From: Bordetella pertussis 18323
GTDB lineage: Bacteria; Pseudomonadota; Gammaproteobacteria; Burkholderiales; Burkholderiaceae_B
Length of the DNA: 64,000 bases
Direction of reading: 5' to 3'
Assembly: GCF_000306945.1 (NCBI RefSeq)
Contig: NC_018518.1
Span: 1,178,001 to 1,242,000, forward strand
Shown: positions 28,966-40,062 of the stretch, in pieces
Position numbering within the stretch: the stretch's first letter is position 1
Layout of the letters: each line of letters begins with the position of its first letter
Program-made: the position numbers and the translations under genes
Notes under the pieces: generated by a model
What the model was told of the DNA's origin: nothing
Seen by the model: only the letters and a program-made list of their open reading frames with translations
The model's database searches: none

Positions 28966-30120
28966 GTGCTGCCGCAACTTTTTCCCGAGGGGATCAACCG
29001 CTTCCCTCCTGCAATTCTGGCTTTGGCGGACGGTACCATTTTTCGGGGCGTATCGATAGGCGTGCCTGGGCATACCGTGGCCGAAGTGGTGTTCAACACT
29101 TCGATGACCGGATACCAGGAAATCCTGACAGACCCGAGCTACGCCGGGCAGACCGTCATGCTGACCTATCCCCACATTGGCAATACCGGCGTCAATCCTG
29201 AAGACGTCGAGGCCAATCGTGTGTACGCCGCCGGTCTGGTGGTGCGCGACTGCCCGGCGCGCGTGTCCAATTTCCGCGCCACGCAATCGCTGCCCGAGTA
29301 CCTGAACGCGCAAGGCATCGTCGCCATTGCGGGCATCGACACGCGCAAGCTGACCCGCATCCTGCGCGAGTCCGGCGCCCAGGGCTCGTGCATCCTGGTC
29401 GGCGAGGACGCCGAGCGCGCGGTCGAGCTGGCCCGCGGCTTTCCGGGCATGAGCGGCCAGGACCTGGCCAAGGTCGTCTCCATCAAGGAGCGCGCCGACT
29501 GGACCCAGGGCACCTGGGAACTGGGCTCGGGCTACACGCAGCCGGCCCAGGACCGCTTCCACGTCGTGGCCTATGACTATGGCGTCAAGAGCAACATCCT
29601 GCGCCTGCTGGCCGATCGCGGCTGCCGTGTCACGCTGGTGCCGGCGCAGACTACCGCCGAGGAAGCGTTCAAGCTGCAACCCGACGGCGTGTTCCTGTCC
29701 AACGGCCCGGGCGATCCCGAGCCGTGCGACTACGCGGTGGACGCCACGCGCGCCTTCCTGGAGCGCAAGCTGCCGGTGTTCGGCATCTGCCTGGGCCACC
29801 AGCTGATGGGCCTGGCGCTGGGCGGCAAGACCGTCAAGATGAAGACCGGCCACCACGGGGCCAACCACCCGGTGCAGGACGTGCAGTCCGGGCGCGTCTT
29901 CATCACCAGCCAGAACCACGGTTTCGCGGTCGACGCCGCGACCCTGCCGGCCAATACGCGCGTCACGCACATCTCGCTGTTCGACGGCACGCTGCAGGGT
30001 TTCGAGCTGACCGACCGGCCGGCGTTCTGCTTCCAGGGCCACCCCGAAGCCAGCCCCGGGCCGCACGACATCATCGTGCTGTTCGACAAGTTCATCAGCC
30101 TGATGGCCGGCCAGAAATAA
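28966..30120 (+). CDS. carA: Carbamoyl-phosphate synthase small subunit
   Basis: Glutaminase subunit that passes ammonia to CarB for carbamoyl phosphate, feeding arginine and pyrimidine synthesis. The 384-aa product has the N-terminal CarA domain ([41 protein letters not shown]). A class-I GATase domain follows with nucleophile Cys in [16 protein letters not shown] and the His-Glu pair in [13 protein letters not shown]. The GTG at 28966 is the only start before the conserved N-terminus. carB follows after ten bases. Confidence 0.95.
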   Translation: MLPQLFPEGINRFPPAILALADGTIFRGVSIGVPGHTVAEVVFNTSMTGYQEILTDPSYAGQTVMLTYPHIGNTGVNPEDVEANRVYAAGLVVRDCPARVSNFRATQSLPEYLNAQGIVAIAGIDTRKLTRILRESGAQGSCILVGEDAERAVELARGFPGMSGQDLAKVVSIKERADWTQGTWELGSGYTQPAQDRFHVVAYDYGVKSNILRLLADRGCRVTLVPAQTTAEEAFKLQPDGVFLSNGPGDPEPCDYAVDATRAFLERKLPVFGICLGHQLMGLALGGKTVKMKTGHHGANHPVQDVQSGRVFITSQNHGFAVDAATLPANTRVTHISLFDGTLQGFELTDRPAFCFQGHPEASPGPHDIIVLFDKFISLMAGQK

Positions 30121-30130
30121 AGATTCCACC

Positions 30131-33373
<3,243 letters not shown>

Positions 33374-33394
33374 GGCGGCGCCTCGAACGTCCGC

Positions 33395-33432
33395 CCCATC
33401 CACGGCGCCATGCCGGGATGGGTTTTTTTTTT
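33395..33432 (+). terminator. Intrinsic terminator after carB
   Basis: CCCATCC at 33395-33401 pairs with GGATGGG at 33416-33422, extended inside by CGGC/GCCG with one bulged A, then ten Ts. A textbook Rho-independent terminator 22 bases after the carB stop. Confidence 0.93.
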
Positions 33433-33460
33433 GGTGCCTGTCCCCGCGGGGACAGGCACC
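33433..33460. repeat. 28-bp perfect palindrome (intergenic repeat family)
   Basis: Each arm reads GGTGCCTGTCCCCG from its own 5' end. The same sequence recurs at 34353-34378, and an imperfect version at 34313-34341, so this is a dispersed intergenic repeat rather than a gene-specific site. Here it directly abuts the carB terminator T-tract. Confidence 0.85.
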
Positions 33461-33523
33461 GCCGCACAGCCAAGTCCGGTATCCTGGCGCGGACATCCGT
33501 TTCCCGATTCCAGGACGACAGGC

Positions 33524-34286
33524 ATGCAGCATGTATTCATCACGGGCGCCAGCAGCGGGCTGGGGCAGGCACTGGCGCGGCGCTACGCCGCCGATGGCGC
33601 GCGGCTGGGGCTGCTGGGCCGGCGCGCGCAGGCGCTCGAGGCGCTGGCGTCCAGCCTGCCCGGGCAGCACCGCTGCTATGCCGTGGACGTGCGCGACCGC
33701 GCGGCGCTGCACGCGGCCGCGCAGGATTTCATCGCCCATTGCGGCGGGCGGGTCGATGTCGTGATCGCCAGCGCCGGGGTCAGCGCCGGCACGCTGACCG
33801 AAGCGGGCGAGGACTACGCGGTGTTCAAGGAAATCGTCGACACCAACCTGCTGGCCACCGTCGCCACCTTCGAGCCCTTCATCGCCGGCATGCGCGCCGC
33901 GCGCGCCGGGCGGCTGGTGGGCATCGCCAGCGTCGCGGGCGTGCGCGGGCTGCCCGGCGCCGGCGCCTACAGCGCGTCCAAGGCGGCGGTCGCGACGTAT
34001 TGCGAAAGCCTGCGGCTGGAGCTGGCGCAGGCCGGCGTGCGGGTGGTGACCATCGCGCCGGGCTATGTGAAGACCGCCATGACGGCCCACAACCCTTATG
34101 CCATGCCGTTCCTGATGGAAGCCGACGCTTTCGCCGGGCGCGCCCATGCGGCGATCGCGCGGCGTGTCGTATCGGGTGATTCCCTGGCAGATGGGCGTGG
34201 TGGCCAAGCTGATGCGCCTGCTGCCCGACGCCGTCTATGACCGCCTGGCGCGCGACGCGCCGCGCAAGCCGAGGCGAGGGCAGTAG
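33524..34286 (+). pseudogene. Short-chain dehydrogenase/reductase, frameshifted near the C-terminus
   Basis: Classical SDR of about 254 aa: cofactor motif VFITGASSGLGQALARRYA, active-site GIASVAG with YSASK (AYSASKAAVATYCESL), and PGYVKTAMTAHNP. The frame then breaks at a GC-dinucleotide tract (34156-34163). The continuing frame ends at 34240 with the unrelated tail VVSGDSLADGRGG. A shifted frame instead gives a convincing natural C-terminus, VSYRVIPWQMGVVAKLMRLL then PDAVYDRLARDAPRKPR, stopping at 34286. A 2-base contraction or 1-base gain explains it. The catalytic core is upstream, so partial function is conceivable. Substrate unknown. Confidence 0.82.
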
Positions 34287-34312
34287 GGGGACGAGCGGCG
34301 GCGGTATCCGGA

Positions 34313-34341
34313 GTGCCTGTCCCCGCATGGGGGAGCGACAC
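34313..34341. repeat. Imperfect copy of the GTGCCTGTCCCC palindrome
   Basis: Starts GTGCCTGTCCCCGC like the perfect copies, but its right arm has diverged (ATGGGGGAGCGACAC). It lies 27 bases after the broken SDR gene and 11 bases before a perfect copy. Confidence 0.7.
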
Positions 34342-34352
34342 CCGCGGCAAGG

Positions 34353-34378
34353 GTGCCTGTCCCCGCGGGGACAGGCAC
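34353..34378. repeat. 26-bp perfect palindrome, second copy
   Basis: Arms GTGCCTGTCCCCG and its exact complement; identical to the inner 26 bases of 33433-33460. Found 27 bases downstream of the convergent phosphatase gene end, in keeping with a role at transcript 3' ends. No T-tract follows. Confidence 0.85.
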
Positions 34379-34404
34379 ACGCAGGGCAGGCGCCTGCCGT
34401 GGCG

Positions 34405-35049
34405 TCAGGGGGTTACGTCATTGCCGGTTTCGGCGCCGATGTGCTCGACATCGCCCCAGCCCAGGACTTCCCATTTGCGCTGCGCGATCGCGACGCGGTT
34501 GATGCTGACGTTGAGCAGCGCGGCGTAGCGCGGGGCATCCAGGGGCACGCCGCTGGCATGGCGCCAGATGATGTCGAGCGCGCCGCCGTGCGTGACGGCC
34601 AGGATGCGTTCGCCGGCGTGGCGGGCCGCCAGGTCGTCGACGGTGGCGATGATGCGCGCCTGGAACTGCCCCAGCGTCTCGCCGCCTTCCAGCGCACGCA
34701 GCGGATCGCGGCTGCGCCAGGCCTGCGCGGCCTGCGGCGCCTGCTGTTCCAGGTTCTCCATTTCCAGTCCTTCCAGCACGCCGAAGCCGCGCTCGCGGAT
34801 GCCGGGCTCGGTGCGTACGCGCAGCTGCAGCGCGGCCGACAGCGAGGCCGCCGTGTCGTGCGCGCGCTTGAGATCGCTGCTGTAGAGCGCGGCGAAGGGG
34901 TGTTCGCTGGCTGTATCGCGCAGCCGCTCGGCCAGCAGGCGGGCCTGCTCGCGGCCGGATTCGTTCAGCGGGATGTCCTGCCAGCCTTGCAGGCGGCGTT
35001 GGCGGTTCCAGTCGGTTTCGCCGTGTCGGATGAACCAGATTTCAGTCAT
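34405..35049 (-). CDS. Histidine phosphatase family protein (phosphoglycerate mutase-like)
   Basis: 214-aa protein of the phosphoglycerate mutase superfamily. The catalytic RHG motif is in EIWFIRHGETDWNRQRRLQG (His is phosphorylated). Second-site motifs are GIRERGFGVLEGLEMENLE (proton-donor Glu) and VTHGGALDIIWRHASG (second His). Homologues include GpmB/CobC-like broad phosphatases; cofactor-dependent mutase activity is not shown by sequence. It lies ten bases after the LysR gene on the same strand and probably shares its transcript. Confidence 0.87.
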   Translation of the reverse strand: MTEIWFIRHGETDWNRQRRLQGWQDIPLNESGREQARLLAERLRDTASEHPFAALYSSDLKRAHDTAASLSAALQLRVRTEPGIRERGFGVLEGLEMENLEQQAPQAAQAWRSRDPLRALEGGETLGQFQARIIATVDDLAARHAGERILAVTHGGALDIIWRHASGVPLDAPRYAALLNVSINRVAIAQRKWEVLGWGDVEHIGAETGNDVTP

Positions 35050-35059
35050 GCGCTTGTAT

Positions 35060-35959
35060 TCATGTGGCCACGGCGGCGCCGGGCTTCCAGATTTTTTGAA
35101 TCATGGAGATTAACGCGACCAGCATGGGTTCGCCAGCCTGCTCGGGCGGGGCGATGAAACCCAGCGTGGCGTCGGCGCGCGCCTGGCCCCATACGATGAA
35201 GTCGCCGGCGGCCGCGCCGGCCAGGGCGGTTTCCTCGCGCAGCAGGGCGCAGCCGGCGCCGGCGCGCACCAGCGCGTCCAGGTTGGACTGGTCGTCGTTC
35301 TGCATCACCACCCGCGGCGCCAGGCCGTGCCGCTCGAACATATCGCGCAACAGCAGGTGCAGGTGGCTGCCGGACGGGCCGTCCAGCCAGGGCAGCTGGG
35401 CGATGTCGCGCCAGCCGGCGCGCTTCAGGGTATCGGCCAGCGAGGCGGGCAGGGCGATGCGGTAGCGCACGCTGCGCAGGGCATGCCAGGTCACGCCGCG
35501 CGGCGGGTGCGCGACGATGGTCAGCGCGCCGGCCAGCCGCGCCGTGCCGACTTGTTCGAGCAGGGCGGTGGACGGCAGCACGTGGGTTTTCAGTTCCACC
35601 AGCGGCAGGTGCTGCCGCAGCGCGGCGGCCAGCTCGCCCAGGCGCAGGAAGTCGGGCTGCTCGCTCGGCACGCCCAGGTCAATCACGCCTTGCAGCTGGC
35701 CTTGCAGCTGGCGGGCCTCGGACTTGAGCTGGGCGCCCAGCACCAGCAGCGCCTCGGCGGTGGGCAGCAGCGCTTCGCCGGCCTTGGCCAGGCTAAGCCG
35801 GCCCGCGGCCCGGTCGAACAGCGCCACGCCCAGGCTCTGCTCCAGCGCCTTCAATTGGGCGGTGACGGCGGGCTGGGTCAGCGACAGCGCTTCGGCGGCC
35901 TTGGTCAGATTGCCCAGGCGGGCGACGGTGACGAAGGCGCGGATCTGGTAGATCTCCAT
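35060..35959 (-). CDS. LysR-family transcriptional regulator
   Basis: 299-aa LTTR: N-terminal winged HTH (IRAFVTVARLGNLTKAAEAL, then SLTQPAVTAQLKALEQSLGV and LFDRAAGRLSL) and a C-terminal effector domain with two periplasmic-binding-like lobes (VIDLGVPSEQPDFLRLGELA). It lies 47 bases downstream of the ABC transporter genes on the same strand, so it may be co-transcribed with them rather than divergent as LysR regulators usually are. Target and effector are unknown. Confidence 0.9.
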   Translation of the reverse strand: MEIYQIRAFVTVARLGNLTKAAEALSLTQPAVTAQLKALEQSLGVALFDRAAGRLSLAKAGEALLPTAEALLVLGAQLKSEARQLQGQLQGVIDLGVPSEQPDFLRLGELAAALRQHLPLVELKTHVLPSTALLEQVGTARLAGALTIVAHPPRGVTWHALRSVRYRIALPASLADTLKRAGWRDIAQLPWLDGPSGSHLHLLLRDMFERHGLAPRVVMQNDDQSNLDALVRAGAGCALLREETALAGAAAGDFIVWGQARADATLGFIAPPEQAGEPMLVALISMIQKIWKPGAAVAT

Positions 35960-36006
35960 GGCCGCAGTCTACGGCGAGCCGGGGCCCCGGCGCGAGCAGG
36001 GGGCGT

Positions 36007-37092
36007 TCATGCCGCCAGCAGCCTGATCTGGGTGGGCTCCAGGCCCACGGCCACGGGCGCGCCGACGGGAAACGGCGACAGGCCGGCCAGATGGTGCTGG
36101 TCCGCCGTCAGCCGCTGTTCGCCGACCTGCACCTGGTAGCGGGTGAACTCGCCCAGGAACTCGCTGCTTTCGACCACGCCGGGCAGCCACACATAGCGCG
36201 CGTCGCCCGTGCCGTCGGCCATTTCGATCAGCACCGTGTGGGGCCGGAAACTGGCCGCGAGGCGCCCGGCCTGCGGCGCGTCGCCATTGACCGGCAGGTG
36301 CAGCTCGCCCACGCCGTCGACGGCCAGCACCACGCCGCCGCGCGAGCGCTCGCGCACCTCGCCTTCCAGCACGTTCATGGTGCCGACGAAGTTGGCCACG
36401 AAGCGGTTGACCGGATAGTCGAACAGCGTGCTGGGCGCGCCGATCTGCTGCACCACGCCATGGTCCAGCACCGCCATGCGGTCGGCGGTGGTCATGGCCT
36501 CTTCCTGGTCGTGGGTGACGAAGATGGTGGTGATGCCCAGCCGCCGCTGCAGCGACAGCAGGTCCTGGCGCATCTGCACCCGCAGCTTCTTGTCCAGGTT
36601 GGACAGGGGCTCGTCCAGCAGCAGCACCTGCGGCTCGATGACGATGGTGCGCGCCAGCGCCACGCGCTGCTGCTGGCCACCGGACAGTTGGTTGGGACGG
36701 CGCCGCCCGAAGTCGGCCAGACCCACGAGTTCGAGCGCGGCGGCGACCTTGTCGCGGATCTCGGCGCGCGGCAGGCGCCGCTCGACCAGGCCGAAGGCAA
36801 CGTTGTCCCACACCGTCATGTGCGGCCACAGCGCATAGTTCTGGAACACCATGCCGATATTGCGGTCCCAGGGCGGCCTGGCGCCGATGTCGCGGCCGTC
36901 GACCAGCAGCTGCCCATGGCTTTGCCGGTTGAAGCCGGCGATCAGGCGCAGCAGGGTGGATTTGCCCGATCCCGACGGGCCGAGCAGGGCGAAGAATTCG
37001 CCGGGCTCGATATGGATGCTGATGTCCTTGAGGACTTCGTTCCTGCCATAGGAAAGCCGGATGTTGCGGCATTCGACGCTGACTTTCTTCAT
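36007..37092 (-). CDS. ABC transporter ATP-binding protein (ferric iron/polyamine-type importer)
   Basis: 361-aa ATPase of the FbpC/PotA class. Walker A is GPSGSGKSTLLRLIAG, the signature LSGGQQQRVALARTI, Walker B LLLDEPLSNLDKKLR, with the switch His in FVTHDQEEAMTTADRM. A C-terminal TOBE-like regulatory domain follows from about residue 240. ATG at 37092 overlaps the permease stop by four bases. The fused-permease partner and this ATPase class point to Fe(III), polyamine or phosphonate-type uptake, which cannot be resolved here. Confidence 0.9.
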   Translation of the reverse strand: MKKVSVECRNIRLSYGRNEVLKDISIHIEPGEFFALLGPSGSGKSTLLRLIAGFNRQSHGQLLVDGRDIGARPPWDRNIGMVFQNYALWPHMTVWDNVAFGLVERRLPRAEIRDKVAAALELVGLADFGRRRPNQLSGGQQQRVALARTIVIEPQVLLLDEPLSNLDKKLRVQMRQDLLSLQRRLGITTIFVTHDQEEAMTTADRMAVLDHGVVQQIGAPSTLFDYPVNRFVANFVGTMNVLEGEVRERSRGGVVLAVDGVGELHLPVNGDAPQAGRLAASFRPHTVLIEMADGTGDARYVWLPGVVESSEFLGEFTRYQVQVGEQRLTADQHHLAGLSPFPVGAPVAVGLEPTQIRLLAA

Positions 37093-38798
37093 GAGGATTC
37101 TCCGCTGCGCGCCGGCCGCTGGCGCGCCGAGGCGCGCTCGACCAGCAAGTGAGACACGTAGGTGCCGATGCCGACCGCGACCACGGCCAGCACGCCCAGC
37201 GCCGCGCCCGGGCCGCGCCCGGCCGCGCTTTGCATGTACAGGTAGATGCCGTAGCTCATGGGCGCCTGGCTGTCGCGCGTGACCAGCATGATGGTGGCCG
37301 ACAGCTCGACCGCGGCGGTGATGAAGCTGGTGACGAAGCCGGCCAGCATGCCGCCGGCCATCAGCGGCACGACGATGCGGCGGATGGTGCGCAGCCGGCT
37401 GGCGCCCAGCGACTCGGCCGCCTCTTCGAGCGACACGTTGATCTGCTGCAGGGCCGCCACGCACGAGCGCAGCGCATAGGGCAGGCGCCGCACCGAATAG
37501 GCGATCATGATCAGCACCCAGGACGAGGTCAACAGCACGCCGGTACCGGGGATTTCCACGCCCCGGAAAGTGCGCAGGTAGCCGATGGCCAGCACGATGC
37601 CCGGAATCGCCAGCGCCGCCGAGGCGATGAAGTCCAGCCACTGGCGCGCCGGCAGGCGGGTGCGCAGCATGAGGTAGGCGATGGCGGTGCCCAGCACGAC
37701 GTCGACGCCGGCGGCCAGGCCGCAGTACAGCAGCGTATTGGCGATCATGCCCTGCGACTCGGTGAAGACCGCGGTGTAGTGGGCGAGCGTGTAGCCGTCG
37801 GGCAGCGGCGCATAGCTCCAGACGCTGGCCAGCGACAGCAGCAGCACGCCCAGGTGGGGCGAGAGCACGAGCAGCAGCACCGCGCCGATCCAGGCATAGG
37901 CCAGCATCGACTCGACCGGGCGCAGGCGGCGCTTGTGGATGGCGTTGCCGCCCTTTTGCAGGGTCGAGTAGTCCTTGCCCTTGAGCACGCGGGCCGACAG
38001 CCACAGCGCCAGGATGGAAAAGCCGATCATGATCACGCTGATCACGTAGCCCAGGGGATCTTCCAGCCCGACCTGGGTGATGCGCAGATAGGCCTGCGGC
38101 GCCAGCATGTTGGTGGTGCCCAGCACCAGCGGCGTGCCCAGGTCGTCGAACACCTTGACGAACACCAGCGAGGTGCCGGCCAGGTAGCCGGGCAGCGCCA
38201 GCGGAAAGATGATGCGGCAGAACAGCCGGAACCCGCGCGACCCCAGGTTGAAGGCGGCTTCCTCCATCGATCCGTCGATGTTGCGCAGCGCGACCACCAG
38301 GTTCATCAGGATGAACGGGAAGTAATGCAGCGATTCGACGAAGATGACGCCGTTCAATCCGTCCATGAAGGGCAGGGTGATGCCGAGCCAGTCGTCCAGC
38401 AGCAGATTGACGCTGCCCGAGCGGCCGAAGATCAGCTGCATGGCCACCGCGCCCACGAACGGCGGCATGATCAGCGGCAGCACGCCCAGGGTCTGGATCA
38501 GCAGCGCGCCGCGGAACTCGAAGCGCACCGTGAAGTAGGCCAGCGGCACCGCGATCAGCGAGGCCAGCAGCGACGACCAGCCGGCCACGTACAGGCTGTT
38601 GAAGAAGGCTTCCTTCATCAGCGGCTGGTTGAAGAAGGCGCCGAAGTGGCCCAGCGTGAAACTGCCGTCGGCGTTGACGAAGGCGGTGTAGAACACCGTG
38701 CCCACCGGAAACACCAGGAACAGCGCCAGGAAGGCGAGCACCAGCAAGGCGGCCAGCGCCGGCCCCGCGGGCAGGCGGAAAGTACCCGTAGAGGTCAT
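37089..38798 (-). CDS. ABC transporter permease with two fused membrane domains
   Basis: 569-aa inner-membrane permease with two homologous halves (about residues 1-280 and 300-560), as in FbpB-type Fe(III) and phosphonate importers. Each half carries a cytoplasmic EAA loop: first MEEAAFNLGSRGFRLFCRII, second LEEAAESLGASRLRTIRRIV. Both loops contact the ATPase. The partner ATPase gene follows with a 4-base overlap. The solute-binding protein usually encoded just upstream is absent: 81 bases before the start the sequence meets IS481 copy 3. Confidence 0.9.
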   Translation of the reverse strand: MTSTGTFRLPAGPALAALLVLAFLALFLVFPVGTVFYTAFVNADGSFTLGHFGAFFNQPLMKEAFFNSLYVAGWSSLLASLIAVPLAYFTVRFEFRGALLIQTLGVLPLIMPPFVGAVAMQLIFGRSGSVNLLLDDWLGITLPFMDGLNGVIFVESLHYFPFILMNLVVALRNIDGSMEEAAFNLGSRGFRLFCRIIFPLALPGYLAGTSLVFVKVFDDLGTPLVLGTTNMLAPQAYLRITQVGLEDPLGYVISVIMIGFSILALWLSARVLKGKDYSTLQKGGNAIHKRRLRPVESMLAYAWIGAVLLLVLSPHLGVLLLSLASVWSYAPLPDGYTLAHYTAVFTESQGMIANTLLYCGLAAGVDVVLGTAIAYLMLRTRLPARQWLDFIASAALAIPGIVLAIGYLRTFRGVEIPGTGVLLTSSWVLIMIAYSVRRLPYALRSCVAALQQINVSLEEAAESLGASRLRTIRRIVVPLMAGGMLAGFVTSFITAAVELSATIMLVTRDSQAPMSYGIYLYMQSAAGRGPGAALGVLAVVAVGIGTYVSHLLVERASARQRPARSGESS

Positions 38799-38833
38799 GA
38801 AGATCCCGGATGTGAACGGACGAGGGCCAGGAT

Positions 38834-38858
38834 GCGGGGCGCGCGCGGCGCGCCCCGC
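38834..38858 (-). terminator. 11-bp perfect hairpin upstream of the permease gene
   Basis: GCGGGGCGCGC and its complement around a GCG loop. In binding-protein importers a stem-loop often sits between the highly expressed binding-protein gene and the permease gene. Its presence here, with a TAG (minus strand) 18 bases further upstream inside the IS481 target, suggests it once followed such a gene. No T-tract. Confidence 0.5.
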
Positions 38859-38879
38859 GGCGAGGCGGCGGCGCCTAGA

Positions 38880-39922
38880 TGTGAAGATTCAATAGGTTGT
38901 ATGCATGGTTCATCCGAACCGGATTTGAGAAACTGGAAATCGCCGACCCCCCAGTTCACTCAAGGAGCCCGGCCGGATGAACACCCATAAGCATGCCCGA
39001 TTGACCTTCCTACGTCGACTCGAAATGGTCCAGCAATTGATCGCCCATCAAGTTTGTGTGCCTGAAGCGGCCCGCGCCTATGGGGTCACCGCGCCGACTG
39101 TGCGCAAATGGCTGGGCCGCTTCCTGGCTCAGGGCCAGGCGGGCTTGGCCGATGCGTCCTCGCGCCCGACGGTCTCGCCCCGAGCGATTGCGCCGGCCAA
39201 GGCGCTGGCTATCGTGGAGCTGCGCCGCAAGCGGCTGACCCAAGCGCGCATCGCCCAGGCGCTGGGCGTGTCAGCCAGCACCGTCAGCCGCGTCCTGGCC
39301 CGCGCCGGTCTGTCGCACCTGGCCGACCTGGAGCCGGCCGAGCCGGTGGTGCGCTACGAGCATCAGGCCCCCGGCGATCTGCTGCACATCGACATCAAGA
39401 AGCTGGGACGTATCCAGCGCCCTGGCCACCGGGTCACGGGCAACCGACGCGATACCGTTGAGGGGGCCGGCTGGGACTTCGTCTTCGTGGCCATCGATGA
39501 CCACGCCCGCGTGGCCTTCACCGACATCCACCCCGACGAGCGCTTCCCCAGCGCCGTCCAGTTCCTCAAGGACGCAGTGGCCTACTACCAGCGCCTGGGC
39601 GTGACCATCCAGCGCTTGCTCACCGACAATGGCTCGGCCTTTCGCAGCCGCGCCTTCGCCGCGCTGTGCCATGAGCTGGGCATCAAGCACCGCTTTACCC
39701 GACCTTACCGCCCACAGACCAATGGCAAGGCCGAACGCTTCATCCAGTCGGCCTTGCGTGAGTGGGCTTACGCTCACACCTACCAGAACTCCCAACACCG
39801 AGCCGATGCCATGAAATCCTGGCTACACCACTACAACTGGCATCGACCCCACCAAGGCATCGGGCGCGCTGTACCCATCTCCAGACTCAACCTGGACGAA
39901 TACAACCTATTGACAGTTCACA
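38880..39922 (+). mobile_element. IS481: IS481 copy 3, complete, opposite orientation, mismatched flanks
   Basis: 1,043-bp element inverted relative to copies 1 and 2. Flanks are CCTAGA (38874-38879) and ACTAGC (39923-39928): same CTAG core, both outer bases different, so no true target duplication. The two sides probably came from separate sites by recombination. Undoing a simple inversion between copies 2 and 3 does not restore matching flanks either, so copies outside the window must be involved. Confidence 0.97.
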
Positions 39923-39927
39923 ACTAG
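38977..39927 (+). CDS. IS481 transposase (copy 3)
   Basis: 316-aa transposase identical to copies 1 and 2 except the final residue, Asn instead of Ser. That codon (AAC) and the TAG stop at 39925-39927 are built from the flanking ACTAGC, so the difference is a read-out of the insertion site and not a mutation in the element. Confidence 0.96.
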   Translation: MNTHKHARLTFLRRLEMVQQLIAHQVCVPEAARAYGVTAPTVRKWLGRFLAQGQAGLADASSRPTVSPRAIAPAKALAIVELRRKRLTQARIAQALGVSASTVSRVLARAGLSHLADLEPAEPVVRYEHQAPGDLLHIDIKKLGRIQRPGHRVTGNRRDTVEGAGWDFVFVAIDDHARVAFTDIHPDERFPSAVQFLKDAVAYYQRLGVTIQRLLTDNGSAFRSRAFAALCHELGIKHRFTRPYRPQTNGKAERFIQSALREWAYAHTYQNSQHRADAMKSWLHHYNWHRPHQGIGRAVPISRLNLDEYNLLTVHN

Positions 39928-40062
39928 CCGGAGTCAAGGGCAAAATCTGCCACAAATAGCCCATTCGATTGGGACTGAATCATGCATAATTTCGTGGCAA
40001 TACGTACAAATAGGAGAAGCGGTGTCTGAAGCCGGGCGCTGTACTCGCGAATAGGGGGCTCA

